Virus record (IMG/VR): IMGVR_UViG_3300050821_005531
Span: 1 to 22,442 of that record
Source of the DNA: a virus
Length of the DNA stretch: 22,442 bases
Strand: one strand, 5' to 3'
The position numbers and the translations under genes were made by a program. Shown here one piece after another: positions 15,156-22,442 of the stretch. The notes under the pieces were generated by a model. The model did no database searches and was not told the DNA's origin. It worked only from the letters and a program-made list of their open reading frames with translations. Position 1 is the first letter of the stretch, and every line of letters begins with the position of its first letter.

Positions 15156-17135
15156 ATGGCTCAGATAGTCAATAAATTTCTCGCACAAGTGCCTGCTACT
15201 ACATTAAAGGGCAACAGCACTGGCAGTACAGCAAACGTAAGCGACCTTAGTGTGGCTACTGTACAGACAATGCTTAGTATACCAACCAATTCCTCGCCAC
15301 TATCGCTGGCATCTGGTGGTACGGGAATTTCAGCCGGTTCAGCAAACGCTGCTTATAATGCTTTATCTCCCATGACAACTATTGGTGATTTAGAATACGA
15401 GTCAGCTACGGGTATCGCTAGTAGGCTGCCAATTGGATCTACGGGTCAGATTTTAACCGTTGTTGGGGGAATTCCCGCATGGGCAGCCGCTCCAGCTACT
15501 GGCGCAAATACCGCGTTAAGCAATTTAACTGCCACTGCAGTTAATGCAGATATCGTTCCAGCAGCAAACACAACGACCAATCTAGGTGCTCTAACCTTTC
15601 AATGGCTAAACGGCTGGATATTGAGAACACAGCTTCATTCAACTCCGGATCAAGGAGTTTTTGGATTACTGACGGGCTTAACTGGAACCCCCGTAACTGG
15701 CATAGGAATACTCTCTACTGGTGACAACACCGGAAATCCTAATCCAGTTTCTGTCGCTTCAGCCAATAATTCAGGATCATTCAACACAAGCTCAGTACAA
15801 TTAGTTACTGGAAGTGCTACCGGTGCTAGCAATAGCAGCGGTAATATCATCCTAACAACTGGCTCCTCATCTGGCGGTACTGCCGGTGTTTTTAAATTCT
15901 TGAAAACTGGCGTCGCCTCAGTGTCTGGCCAAGTTTGGACGGCATCTGCCACTGATGGCACTGGTTACTGGGCAACCGCTGCAGTTTCTGGAATCACACA
16001 ATTAACTGGCGACGTAACAGCAGGTCCTGGATCTGGATCGCAAGTAGCTACTTTAGCTACCGTAAATTCAAACACTGGCTCTTTTGGTTCTTCTACTAGC
16101 ATTCCATCTTTTACTGTGAATGGCAAAGGCCTTATTACTGCCGCCAGCGGCAATGCTGTAGTTGCCCCTGCTGGAACTTTGTCCGGCACAACCTTAAATT
16201 CTACTGTAGTTACTTCAAGTTTGACCTCTTTAGGAACTCAAGCCCAAGCCTTAAATATGGGCTCATTCCAAATCAACAATTTGGCGAATGGCGTTGCAGG
16301 TTCTGATGCGGCAACCTATGGTCAATTACAGGCCGTCCTAGCTGGCCTTTCTTGGAAAAACGCGGTTCTAGTAGCTACTACTGCCAACATTACGCTATCA
16401 GGCGAACAAACTATCGATGGTTTTTTAACGAGTTCGAGCAGGGTATTGGTTAAAAATCAAACTCTTACTCAGAATAATGGCATCTACGTTTCAGGATCTG
16501 GAGCATGGACGCGCGCTACAGATATGAATACCTGGGCTGAAGTTCCAGGAACTGTTGTCGTAGCACAAGAAGGAACTGTAAATGCTGATTTAGCATTTAT
16601 TTGCACTTCTGCTCCTGGCGGAACGTTAGGTACCACGCCTATTACTTTCGGTCCTTTCGGAACATACTTAGCCGATGGCACAACCCTTACCCTAACTGGA
16701 AATGTTTTCTCGATCACGTCTGGCGGGGTTGGAACTACCCAGTTAGCATCTGCTTCAGTAACCGCAGCTAAATTAGCAACTGTAACTGATGGTGTAACGA
16801 CTAATCAGTCCGGTTCTGGTAGTACGATTCAGTCTTTGAAGCCGGTTCGTTATGCGTATACATTGACCTCTACCGATGTAACCAATCAATTCGTCGATTT
16901 AGATATTTCTAATGGTTTTCCTTCAAACGATCCTGCATATGGAACTGTTGCCAATAGCGTTCATCTGGATATCATAGGTGGCGGAGCGCAACAAGAAGCT
17001 GTTGATTACACGATAAATTTAACTGGCGGCTCCAGCGGATCAACTAGACTGTCCTTTATCGGCGGCTTAGCAACTGGCGGAGCATCTGCCCTAGTTTCTG
17101 GTGACGTTCTAGCAGTTTCTTACAGCTATCTGTAA
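15156..17135 (+). CDS. Tail fibre protein (659 aa)
   Basis: A modular tail fibre. The N-terminus (KFLAQVPATTLKGNSTGSTA) is shared with the next gene and probably attaches the fibre to the particle. One copy of the MTT-GD-xxY repeat lies at residues 73-111 (MTTIGDLEYES to GGIPAW). Central beta sequence follows. At about 398-510 is a module widely seen in phage fibres, with WKNAVLVATTANITL, then SRVLVKNQTLTQNNGIYV and WTRATDMNTWAEVPG. The C-terminal domain (about 562-659) carries VDYTINLTG and GDVLAVSY and is shared with the preceding small protein. No catalytic depolymerase motif is visible. AAAGGA nine bases before the ATG serves as ribosome site; only 12 bases separate it from the preceding gene. 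Confidence 0.85.
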   Translation: MAQIVNKFLAQVPATTLKGNSTGSTANVSDLSVATVQTMLSIPTNSSPLSLASGGTGISAGSANAAYNALSPMTTIGDLEYESATGIASRLPIGSTGQILTVVGGIPAWAAAPATGANTALSNLTATAVNADIVPAANTTTNLGALTFQWLNGWILRTQLHSTPDQGVFGLLTGLTGTPVTGIGILSTGDNTGNPNPVSVASANNSGSFNTSSVQLVTGSATGASNSSGNIILTTGSSSGGTAGVFKFLKTGVASVSGQVWTASATDGTGYWATAAVSGITQLTGDVTAGPGSGSQVATLATVNSNTGSFGSSTSIPSFTVNGKGLITAASGNAVVAPAGTLSGTTLNSTVVTSSLTSLGTQAQALNMGSFQINNLANGVAGSDAATYGQLQAVLAGLSWKNAVLVATTANITLSGEQTIDGFLTSSSRVLVKNQTLTQNNGIYVSGSGAWTRATDMNTWAEVPGTVVVAQEGTVNADLAFICTSAPGGTLGTTPITFGPFGTYLADGTTLTLTGNVFSITSGGVGTTQLASASVTAAKLATVTDGVTTNQSGSGSTIQSLKPVRYAYTLTSTDVTNQFVDLDISNGFPSNDPAYGTVANSVHLDIIGGGAQQEAVDYTINLTGGSSGSTRLSFIGGLATGGASALVSGDVLAVSYSYL

Positions 17136-17194
17136 ATAATAAACAATCCTACCTGACGTTCCCATACGACGGCAGATGTTAAAAAGAGGTAAGT

Positions 17195-20100
17195 ATGTCG
17201 CAAGTAAAAAATAAATTCCTGGCTCAGATGGCCACCCTTACTCTCAAGGGCAATAATACTGGCTCTACAGCGAATCCTTCCGATTTGACCGTAGCTCAGG
17301 TTGTTTCTATGCTTAACTCTGCCAATCAGCAATTGAGCAATCTTTCTTCTACGGCAGTAAATGCAGCGATATCCCCAGGTGTAACGAATAGCATAAATCT
17401 TGGGGATGCCAACCACACTTGGGCCGCTGGCTATGTGGTTCAATTAAAAGATAATAGCAATGTTTTATCACTTGACACATTTGCTAGAAAAATATATGAC
17501 ACGGCTGGGAATTCCTCCTTTGATGGAACGAATAGAGTTTTAACAGCTTTTATCAGCAGTGCTTCAACCAATTTATTGAGCTGGTCGACGTCGTTACAAT
17601 TGGGCTCTCCTTCTGGTTTTAACCAGATGACCATTACCAATTCCGGCCCTCAGGTTCAGAATTCACTGCTCTTCTTTGGTGGTACTTCTACCAACAATGT
17701 CACCGTATCTGCTAACACTTCCACTGCGGCATATTCTCTTACTTTGCCTGCTGCACAAGGAACTGCAAATCAGGTCTTAGCACAATCTGGCACCGTAGGT
17801 GCGTTAACTTGGGCAACGGCCACAGCAACGCCTACCGCTTCATCGATTGCAGAATGGGACGCCAATGTAAACCTAACTGCTAATAATTTTATAAATGAAT
17901 ACACTACTACTGCTTCTTCAGTTGGTACATACACTTTAACTGCCGCATCTACGTATTTCCAGTACATAACTGGTGGCACGCTTCTGACCATCACTCTTCC
18001 AGTTGCTTCTACCATGACTGAAGGTCAATCCTTCTTTTTCGTAAGCAATTCTGGTTCTAACGTAACGATTCAAACTTCTGGCTCAAATGCCCTTGTAATC
18101 TTGGGTGGCGGACTCAGTGAATGGGGTTTGGTTACTTGCATACTGAATTCAGGAACTACCACTGCAAGCTGGAATGTTATCAGAGGCGGTCAGAGCACTC
18201 TACCAGTAGGACTTGGAGGAACAGGACAAACAGGCGCTTTAACTCAATATGGATTAGTTTATGCTCCCACGACGACCTCCATGGGATCTACGGCACAAGG
18301 TGCTTTAGGAACCGTGTTGACTGGACAAGGACCTAGCGTTCCTACGTGGCAGCCACTGATAACCGGCAGTAAAAACTATCTATCTGCTATAATTACCTCT
18401 CAAAGTTCTACTCCAAATCCTGGTAATGGAAACTTTGAGCTTGGAAATACCTCGGGCACTTGGAGTTTATTCAATACTACCGTTTCTGGAAGCGCTCCAA
18501 CTGGGACTATCACGCTTACCGCTGCCTCTTTGACTTCTTTCACTAACATCAGCTCTGGTCAAATAGGTGGACAGTATTCTTTACAAGTGGGTACTTCTTC
18601 TGGTACGGCTTGGGGAAGTGGTCAAGGCTTCATAAGCACCGCCTTCAACATTGATGCAGAAGATCAGGCAAAGATGATGACCATAAAGATGTACTACAAA
18701 GTTACATCTGGTGCAGCAAACCTAAATTTCTCTGGTACCACAGCAAATAACTTGGCTGTTGCGATTTACGATGTTACTAATAGCGCATGGATTCAACCAC
18801 AAGGATCGTTCAACTTTGTTCAAAACTCTGGAGTTGGATATGTAACTGGAACCTTCCAGACTACTTCAAATTCTACCCAATATCAAATTGCCGTTCTTAA
18901 CGTAAATGGAACTGCTGCAGGAAGTACTGGCGTAACGACTGTCGTATTTGATGATGTCTTTGTGGGTCCTCAGACTGCTCCGGCTGGACCCGCTATGACT
19001 GATTGGGTTTCATATACGCCAACAGGATCGTGGGTTTCTAATACGACTTATACTGGCAAATGGCGTAGGGATGGCGACACCATGTTTGGTGAAGTATTAA
19101 TTTCTCTAACAGGAGCGCCTACTTCCGCCACTCTGACCGTAAATATACCTTCTGGCTTTACGATTGATACCACTAAAATGGTAGGCGGAGTAGCTCCAAC
19201 TGTCGGCGTTTGGTGGGGATCGGTCGCTGGAGTTGCCCGACCAGGCGGTATTACTAGATATAGTTCTACAACAGCTTTAGATTTAATTACAGGAGCAGGG
19301 ACAGCTCCATTTACGGCTTCTCAGGTTACCCAAGCATATCCTACCACTTTTGCTAATGGTGACTATATTCAATTAACTTTCAGTGCACCAATAGTCGGCT
19401 GGTCTTCAAACTCCAGTATGTCTTCGGATACTGATACTCGTGTTGTGGCAGCTAGATACACGGGAGCAACTGCGTCGTTAACTTCTAGTTATTCTAATGT
19501 AACTTTTACTACTCAGTCTTCCGATACGCATGGCGCTTATTCTGGGGCAACGTATACGATACCTGTTTCTGGTTATTACGATATTGGGGGTCAAATATAC
19601 GTATCTGGAACTGCTTCATTAAACGGAACTACCATAGTCGGATTATTGCAAAATGGGTCTACTATAGCTGAAAATGATTTTACTTATGCTGGAGCCGTAA
19701 CTGGATCTGTAGGGATTCCATTTAGTTTTGGATCTATTTTATGTAAAGCTGGCGACACCATAGTTATTCAGGCAAAGAGTAGCATAACTCTTCCAGTAAT
19801 CACCGCAAGTTCTACTGAGAATTTCTTACAAGTAGCACGCAGATCTGGTCCCGCAGTTGTTGCTGCTACTGAATCGGTGAACATGAGATATCACTCGGCT
19901 TCAGGAACGCCAGGAACCCTTGTTTCTCCAAACGCTATTACGTTTACGACCAAAGATTTTGATAGCCATAATGCCTACTCAGGAAGTACTTATACGGTTC
20001 CAGTGAGTGGAAAATACCAAGTAAACGCTTCGACCTATCAAAGTGCTACCACGACCGCAGCAAATGAGCAGGTAAGTACATTCATTTACCATAGCGGCTC

Positions 20101-20287
20101 TCCGGTATCACAAAGTGTTACTCAATTTTCTGGAGCGACTTCTCTCCAGGGTTGTCTTATTTCTGATCTAGTATCATGTCTTGCTGGCGATACTATTCAA
20201 ATATTTGCTGGTAATGCTGGTACCACTCCAAATCTCCAAGTGAGCACGGTCATCAACTTCATTTCGATTGCTAGAATAGGAAATTAA
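17195..20287 (+). CDS. Large tail fibre/receptor-binding protein with tandem C1q-like domains (1030 aa)
   Basis: Modules in order: an N-terminal attachment segment (KNKFLAQMATLTLKGNNTGS) that matches the previous fibre; an NTSTAAYSLTLPAAQG module near 172-210; a beta module near 235-329 with LTITLPVASTMTEGQSFFF; a GLGGTGQTGALTQYGLVYA repeat; a carbohydrate-binding-module-like beta sandwich near 405-600 (GNFELGNTSGTW, IDAEDQAKMMTIKMYYKV, ending TTVVFDDVFVGP); a segment with YTPTGSWVSNTTYTG and GKWRRDGDTMFGEV near 607-735; and two C1q/TNF-like domains at 749-885 and 893-1030, each with AYSG-xTYT-PVSG-Y/K-Y and ending in a hydrophobic strand. Such domains trimerise and bind surface ligands, so this is a strong receptor-binding candidate. 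AGAGG six bases before the ATG; 59 bases from the preceding gene. Confidence 0.85.
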   Translation: MSQVKNKFLAQMATLTLKGNNTGSTANPSDLTVAQVVSMLNSANQQLSNLSSTAVNAAISPGVTNSINLGDANHTWAAGYVVQLKDNSNVLSLDTFARKIYDTAGNSSFDGTNRVLTAFISSASTNLLSWSTSLQLGSPSGFNQMTITNSGPQVQNSLLFFGGTSTNNVTVSANTSTAAYSLTLPAAQGTANQVLAQSGTVGALTWATATATPTASSIAEWDANVNLTANNFINEYTTTASSVGTYTLTAASTYFQYITGGTLLTITLPVASTMTEGQSFFFVSNSGSNVTIQTSGSNALVILGGGLSEWGLVTCILNSGTTTASWNVIRGGQSTLPVGLGGTGQTGALTQYGLVYAPTTTSMGSTAQGALGTVLTGQGPSVPTWQPLITGSKNYLSAIITSQSSTPNPGNGNFELGNTSGTWSLFNTTVSGSAPTGTITLTAASLTSFTNISSGQIGGQYSLQVGTSSGTAWGSGQGFISTAFNIDAEDQAKMMTIKMYYKVTSGAANLNFSGTTANNLAVAIYDVTNSAWIQPQGSFNFVQNSGVGYVTGTFQTTSNSTQYQIAVLNVNGTAAGSTGVTTVVFDDVFVGPQTAPAGPAMTDWVSYTPTGSWVSNTTYTGKWRRDGDTMFGEVLISLTGAPTSATLTVNIPSGFTIDTTKMVGGVAPTVGVWWGSVAGVARPGGITRYSSTTALDLITGAGTAPFTASQVTQAYPTTFANGDYIQLTFSAPIVGWSSNSSMSSDTDTRVVAARYTGATASLTSSYSNVTFTTQSSDTHGAYSGATYTIPVSGYYDIGGQIYVSGTASLNGTTIVGLLQNGSTIAENDFTYAGAVTGSVGIPFSFGSILCKAGDTIVIQAKSSITLPVITASSTENFLQVARRSGPAVVAATESVNMRYHSASGTPGTLVSPNAITFTTKDFDSHNAYSGSTYTVPVSGKYQVNASTYQSATTTAANEQVSTFIYHSGSPVSQSVTQFSGATSLQGCLISDLVSCLAGDTIQIFAGNAGTTPNLQVSTVINFISIARIGN
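19439..20284 (+). repeat. Tandem duplication of a C1q-like domain
   Basis: Two consecutive domains of about 140 residues align along their length. HGAYSGATYTIPVSGYYDIG in the first matches HNAYSGSTYTVPVSGKYQVN in the second. Both continue with KAGDTIVIQA or LAGDTIQIFA and end with FLQVAR or FISIAR. Divergence is high, so the duplication is old. Confidence 0.75.
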
Positions 20288-20288
20288 T

Positions 20289-21680
20289 ATGGGCGTACCT
20301 TTAGACACACGACAATCAATCAACAGAGCAGCTCTTCCAGGAATCGGGGTAGCTGCAAATACGACCCTGGACTCCATTCTGACAGTCATAGGTGAAGCTA
20401 CTTACTTACCTACTGCATCAGTTTTGATGACCAGGGATGCAAATGCAAATACGCAGGCCAATAATTTCATACCTGGGTTGACAGCTATATCAAATTCTGG
20501 TGGAACAACCACGTTGGTTGCTTCCAGTTCATTTACTCAGGTATTCTTTGGAACTGGAAATCAAACGGTAGTCCTTCCTGATGCTACAACTTTGACTGAT
20601 GGTCAACAGTTCTATATTTCAAACGAAAGTAGCGGCACTGTAACGATCAATGCAAACGGCGGTGGATTGCTTCAAACAATGACCACTGATACACATGTGT
20701 TAGCTACTGTAACAAATACAAGTAGTGGTCCAGGGGTATGGGATATAAACTACACTGCCAATAACGTTTTGGCAAATCCAATGACAACCGCTGGAGACAC
20801 CATCTATGGTGGAACCCCTATTGGCGGAGTTGCGCCCCCAGAACGGCTTGGAATTGGATCTAATGGTCAATTTTTGTCCGTGATTAGTGGTCTTCCAGCT
20901 TGGGGTGGCGGTCCCATGACTACTGAGGGCGATATAATTTATGAAGGCACTCTTGGAGTTCCAGAAAGACTTCCTTTGGGTACTGCTGGACAGGTGTTAG
21001 CAGTAGGAAGCGGAATACCTGCGTGGACTACGCCAACTGGCGTTCAGGTAACTCAAGATTTCGTATCTAGTGGTACCCAAACCTACATAACTCCTACTGA
21101 CGCTCTATATCTGCGCGTCCGAATGGTCGGCGGTGGTGGTGGCGGAGGTGGTTTCGCAAATACTGGATCTACTGGAGGTTGCGGCGGCGGTGGCGGCGCT
21201 TACGTAGAACACATAGTTGTAGGTCCACTGGCTTCCACTTATACTTATAGTCTTGGTGCTGGCGGAACCGCTGGTGCAGCAGCAAATACTGGCACGGCTG
21301 GATCTGGTGGAAATACCCTGTTTTCCGGTGGCTCACTAGTAGCTGGAGGCGGCGCTGGCGGCGGGAATGGACCCAATAGTGGAACTAGTTTTGCAGTACC
21401 TGGCAACGGAGGAACGGCAACTGGTGGAAATGTTACTAATAATTCTGGCGGAGCTGGATATTATGGAGGGTTTGGGGTAAACACCAATAACTTTTTCGGA
21501 GGCAATGGTGGAGGCTCTTTCTATGGAAGCGGCGGGCATGGTGGAGCGCCAAATGTTGGCGCTAATGCATCGGCTGGCGAGGCCTATGGATCTGGTGGTG
21601 GTGGCAATGGTGGTAGTGGTACTGCCACTGGAACTGCCGGAGCGCATGGCGGTATTATTATAGAAGCCTACTACCAATAA
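20289..21680 (+). CDS. Glycine-rich tip adhesin / fibre protein (463 aa)
   Basis: The last gene of the fibre run, one base after the previous stop, with AGGA before the ATG. The first 160 residues hold a beta module (VVLPDATTLTDGQQFYISNE) like those in the 1030- and 996-residue fibres. Two tandem MTT-GD repeats follow (165-208 and 210-248). From about 281 to the end the sequence is dominated by glycine (runs such as MVGGGGGGGGF, then GGCGGGGGAY), interspersed with Asn, Ser and Thr, closing with HGGIIIEAYYQ. This pattern matches glycine-rich fibre-tip domains. In phage S16 gp38 such a region folds into packed polyglycine type II helices that present receptor-contact loops. Here the adhesin seems fused to its own beta shaft. 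Receptor binding is inferred; no chaperone gene is adjacent. Confidence 0.8.
   Translation: MGVPLDTRQSINRAALPGIGVAANTTLDSILTVIGEATYLPTASVLMTRDANANTQANNFIPGLTAISNSGGTTTLVASSSFTQVFFGTGNQTVVLPDATTLTDGQQFYISNESSGTVTINANGGGLLQTMTTDTHVLATVTNTSSGPGVWDINYTANNVLANPMTTAGDTIYGGTPIGGVAPPERLGIGSNGQFLSVISGLPAWGGGPMTTEGDIIYEGTLGVPERLPLGTAGQVLAVGSGIPAWTTPTGVQVTQDFVSSGTQTYITPTDALYLRVRMVGGGGGGGGFANTGSTGGCGGGGGAYVEHIVVGPLASTYTYSLGAGGTAGAAANTGTAGSGGNTLFSGGSLVAGGGAGGGNGPNSGTSFAVPGNGGTATGGNVTNNSGGAGYYGGFGVNTNNFFGGNGGGSFYGSGGHGGAPNVGANASAGEAYGSGGGGNGGSGTATGTAGAHGGIIIEAYYQ
20781..21032 (+). repeat. Two tandem MTT-GD fibre repeats
   Basis: Two units of about 40 residues: MTTAGDTIYGG to SGLPAWGG, and MTTEGDIIYEG to SGIPAWTT. 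Each has a central ERL-(G/P)-(I/L)-G-GQ segment. A third copy lies in the 659-residue fibre (15372-15488). This is a common shaft repeat in phage fibres. Confidence 0.8.
21129..21653 (+). repeat. Glycine-rich, GGN low-complexity coding region
   Basis: About 525 bases with an excess of GGN codons, in mixed synonymous use rather than exact tandem units. It creates spurious open frames on the other strand. The mixed codons argue for selection on the protein, not recent slippage. Confidence 0.7.
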
Positions 21681-22364
21681 CTATGATTTAACTCCAGCAC
21701 CTGCTGCGTTAATCAAATTAGCTGGCATTCCTTCATTGGATTTTATAAGTTCAATCAATCTAAGCCGCATCTCCCTATCTGGAATGCGGTCGGCAAAATC
21801 ATAAAAACTTTTCAAAACGTGTACGTAAGTATTACAAAGCATCTCGCCTTGTGGAGTTAAAGATGCCCCTCCACCTCTAGCTAAGTTAGCCACCCTAGCT
21901 TTTATCTTATAGATATCATTAGAATTCTCTTGTTTACGTTCCCATTCTTCTATCTGTTCTAGGCTCATCTTGCCAAAATTCGGTTGGTTCGTGGGCTTCA
22001 CTGGTCTTTCCTTAAAGTATTTAGCTAAATCATTTTGTGCTAATTCGCCATCATATTCGTGATCTTGTTGCACTACGTCCCTAACTATGGCCTTTGCGTG
22101 ACGTCTTTTGGGATTCTCTAGTTCTTCTTGCGCTCGTAGTGTGTTCTCATGGAATCTGCGGTTTTCATTATCTATACGATTAGTCTCATTAAATTGCATA
22201 AGTTCTTTCGCCTCTTGAAACCAATCGGAATCCTCTGAGCCCATTTCTATCATGGCTGATTCAATTATGCTTGTCAACTTTTGTATGTATTCCCTTTGAG
22301 CCCTATCGTGGTTAGCTAAAGTCTTTAGGGAATTTTGTATACTCTCAGCGTCTAAAAAATTCAT
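21681..22364 (-). CDS. Hypothetical helical protein (227 aa)
   Basis: I do not recognise this family. It is rich in Glu, Lys, Arg, Asn and Gln, with long helical stretches (about 10-100, with RRFHENTLRAQEELENPKR, and 133-160, with SLEQIEEWERKQENSNDIYK). No Cys pair, signal peptide or membrane segment is evident. A second helical part near 180-215 has VLKSFYDFADRIPDREMRLR. The start is firm: an in-frame TAA directly abuts the ATG, and AAGGAAC precedes it. Its ATG overlaps the TGA of a gene entering from the right edge (ATGA), so both are probably one operon. Its stop directly abuts the stop of the convergent adhesin gene, leaving no intergenic bases. An intracellular or DNA-packaging helper role is conceivable but unsupported. 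Confidence 0.75.
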   Translation of the reverse strand: MNFLDAESIQNSLKTLANHDRAQREYIQKLTSIIESAMIEMGSEDSDWFQEAKELMQFNETNRIDNENRRFHENTLRAQEELENPKRRHAKAIVRDVVQQDHEYDGELAQNDLAKYFKERPVKPTNQPNFGKMSLEQIEEWERKQENSNDIYKIKARVANLARGGGASLTPQGEMLCNTYVHVLKSFYDFADRIPDREMRLRLIELIKSNEGMPANLINAAGAGVKS

Positions 22365-22442
22365 TTAAGTTCCTTACCACAATCCGTGCATTCTTTTATT
22401 GTAGTGGTCAAAAGATGGATCTCTCTTACATTCTTATGCCTG
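22361..22442 (-). CDS. 3' end of a CxxC-containing protein, cut by window edge
   Basis: On the minus strand a frame is open from the right edge and ends in TGA at 22363-22361, overlapping the next ATG by four bases (ATGA). The visible 26 residues end REIHLLTTTIKECTDCGKEL plus a final Lys. The CxxCGK ending looks like half of a zinc-binding site. The overlap with the downstream start and the sensible C-terminus support a real gene, but only its tail is visible and no function can be given. Confidence 0.55.
   Translation of the reverse strand, partial: RHKNVREIHLLTTTIKECTDCGKELK

Noticed and set aside
15650-15961. A 103-codon minus-strand Pro/Val-rich frame
   Set aside because: Shadow of the Gly/Thr-rich fibre coding sequence on the other strand.
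21336-21677. A 113-codon minus-strand open frame rich in Ser and Thr
   Set aside because: It is the mirror of the glycine-rich GGN codons of the plus-strand adhesin gene; no ribosome site and low-complexity product.

Overview
The window looks like the late (virion structural) region of a tailed bacteriophage with a contractile-type baseplate, probably one with a large genome. The basis is a run of plus-strand genes for a gp25-like baseplate wedge protein, a very long baseplate-J-like protein, a second J-related protein and a tail-tube-like protein, followed by about 10 kb of fibre and adhesin genes. The standard genetic code fits: TAA, TAG and TGA all end genes. Gene packing is very tight (TAATG and ATGA overlaps, longest gap 74 bases). 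I see no tRNA, rRNA, CRISPR array, integrase or insertion sequence. The host cannot be named from the sequence.

Layout. Positions 1-9725 (plus): baseplate and tail block. It holds a gp25-like protein cut by the left edge, a 1976-residue J-like protein, a 643-residue J-related protein, an overlooked 50-residue charged protein at 9148-9300, and a small tube-fold-like protein. Positions 9722-10856 (minus): a three-gene island with a coiled-coil/zinc-ribbon protein, a small SLT-type lytic transglycosylase and an 80-residue unknown. Positions 10918-11763 (plus): a GIY-YIG homing endonuclease with its own extended -10 promoter; its last 28 bases overlap the start of the next structural gene. Positions 11736-21680 (plus): five fibre/adhesin genes that reuse the same modules, with a collagen-like stretch, tandem C1q-like domains and a glycine-rich adhesin tip. 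Positions 21681-22442 (minus): an unknown coiled-coil protein and the 3' end of a CxxC protein running off the right edge.

How the genes work together (inference from families). The first block would build the baseplate wedge and its junction with the tail tube. The fibre block would supply the receptor-recognition apparatus. The transglycosylase could act in wall penetration or in lysis. The homing endonuclease is a selfish gene at the boundary between the minus-strand island and the fibre genes.

The strongest unusual signals are the modular, paralogous architecture shared between the giant J protein and its neighbour, the mosaic reuse of N-terminal, central and C-terminal modules across the fibre genes, the homing endonuclease inserted so tightly that it shares 28 bases with a fibre gene, and the translationally coupled 50-residue gene. 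All functional names rest on motif recognition by eye; no database search was possible.
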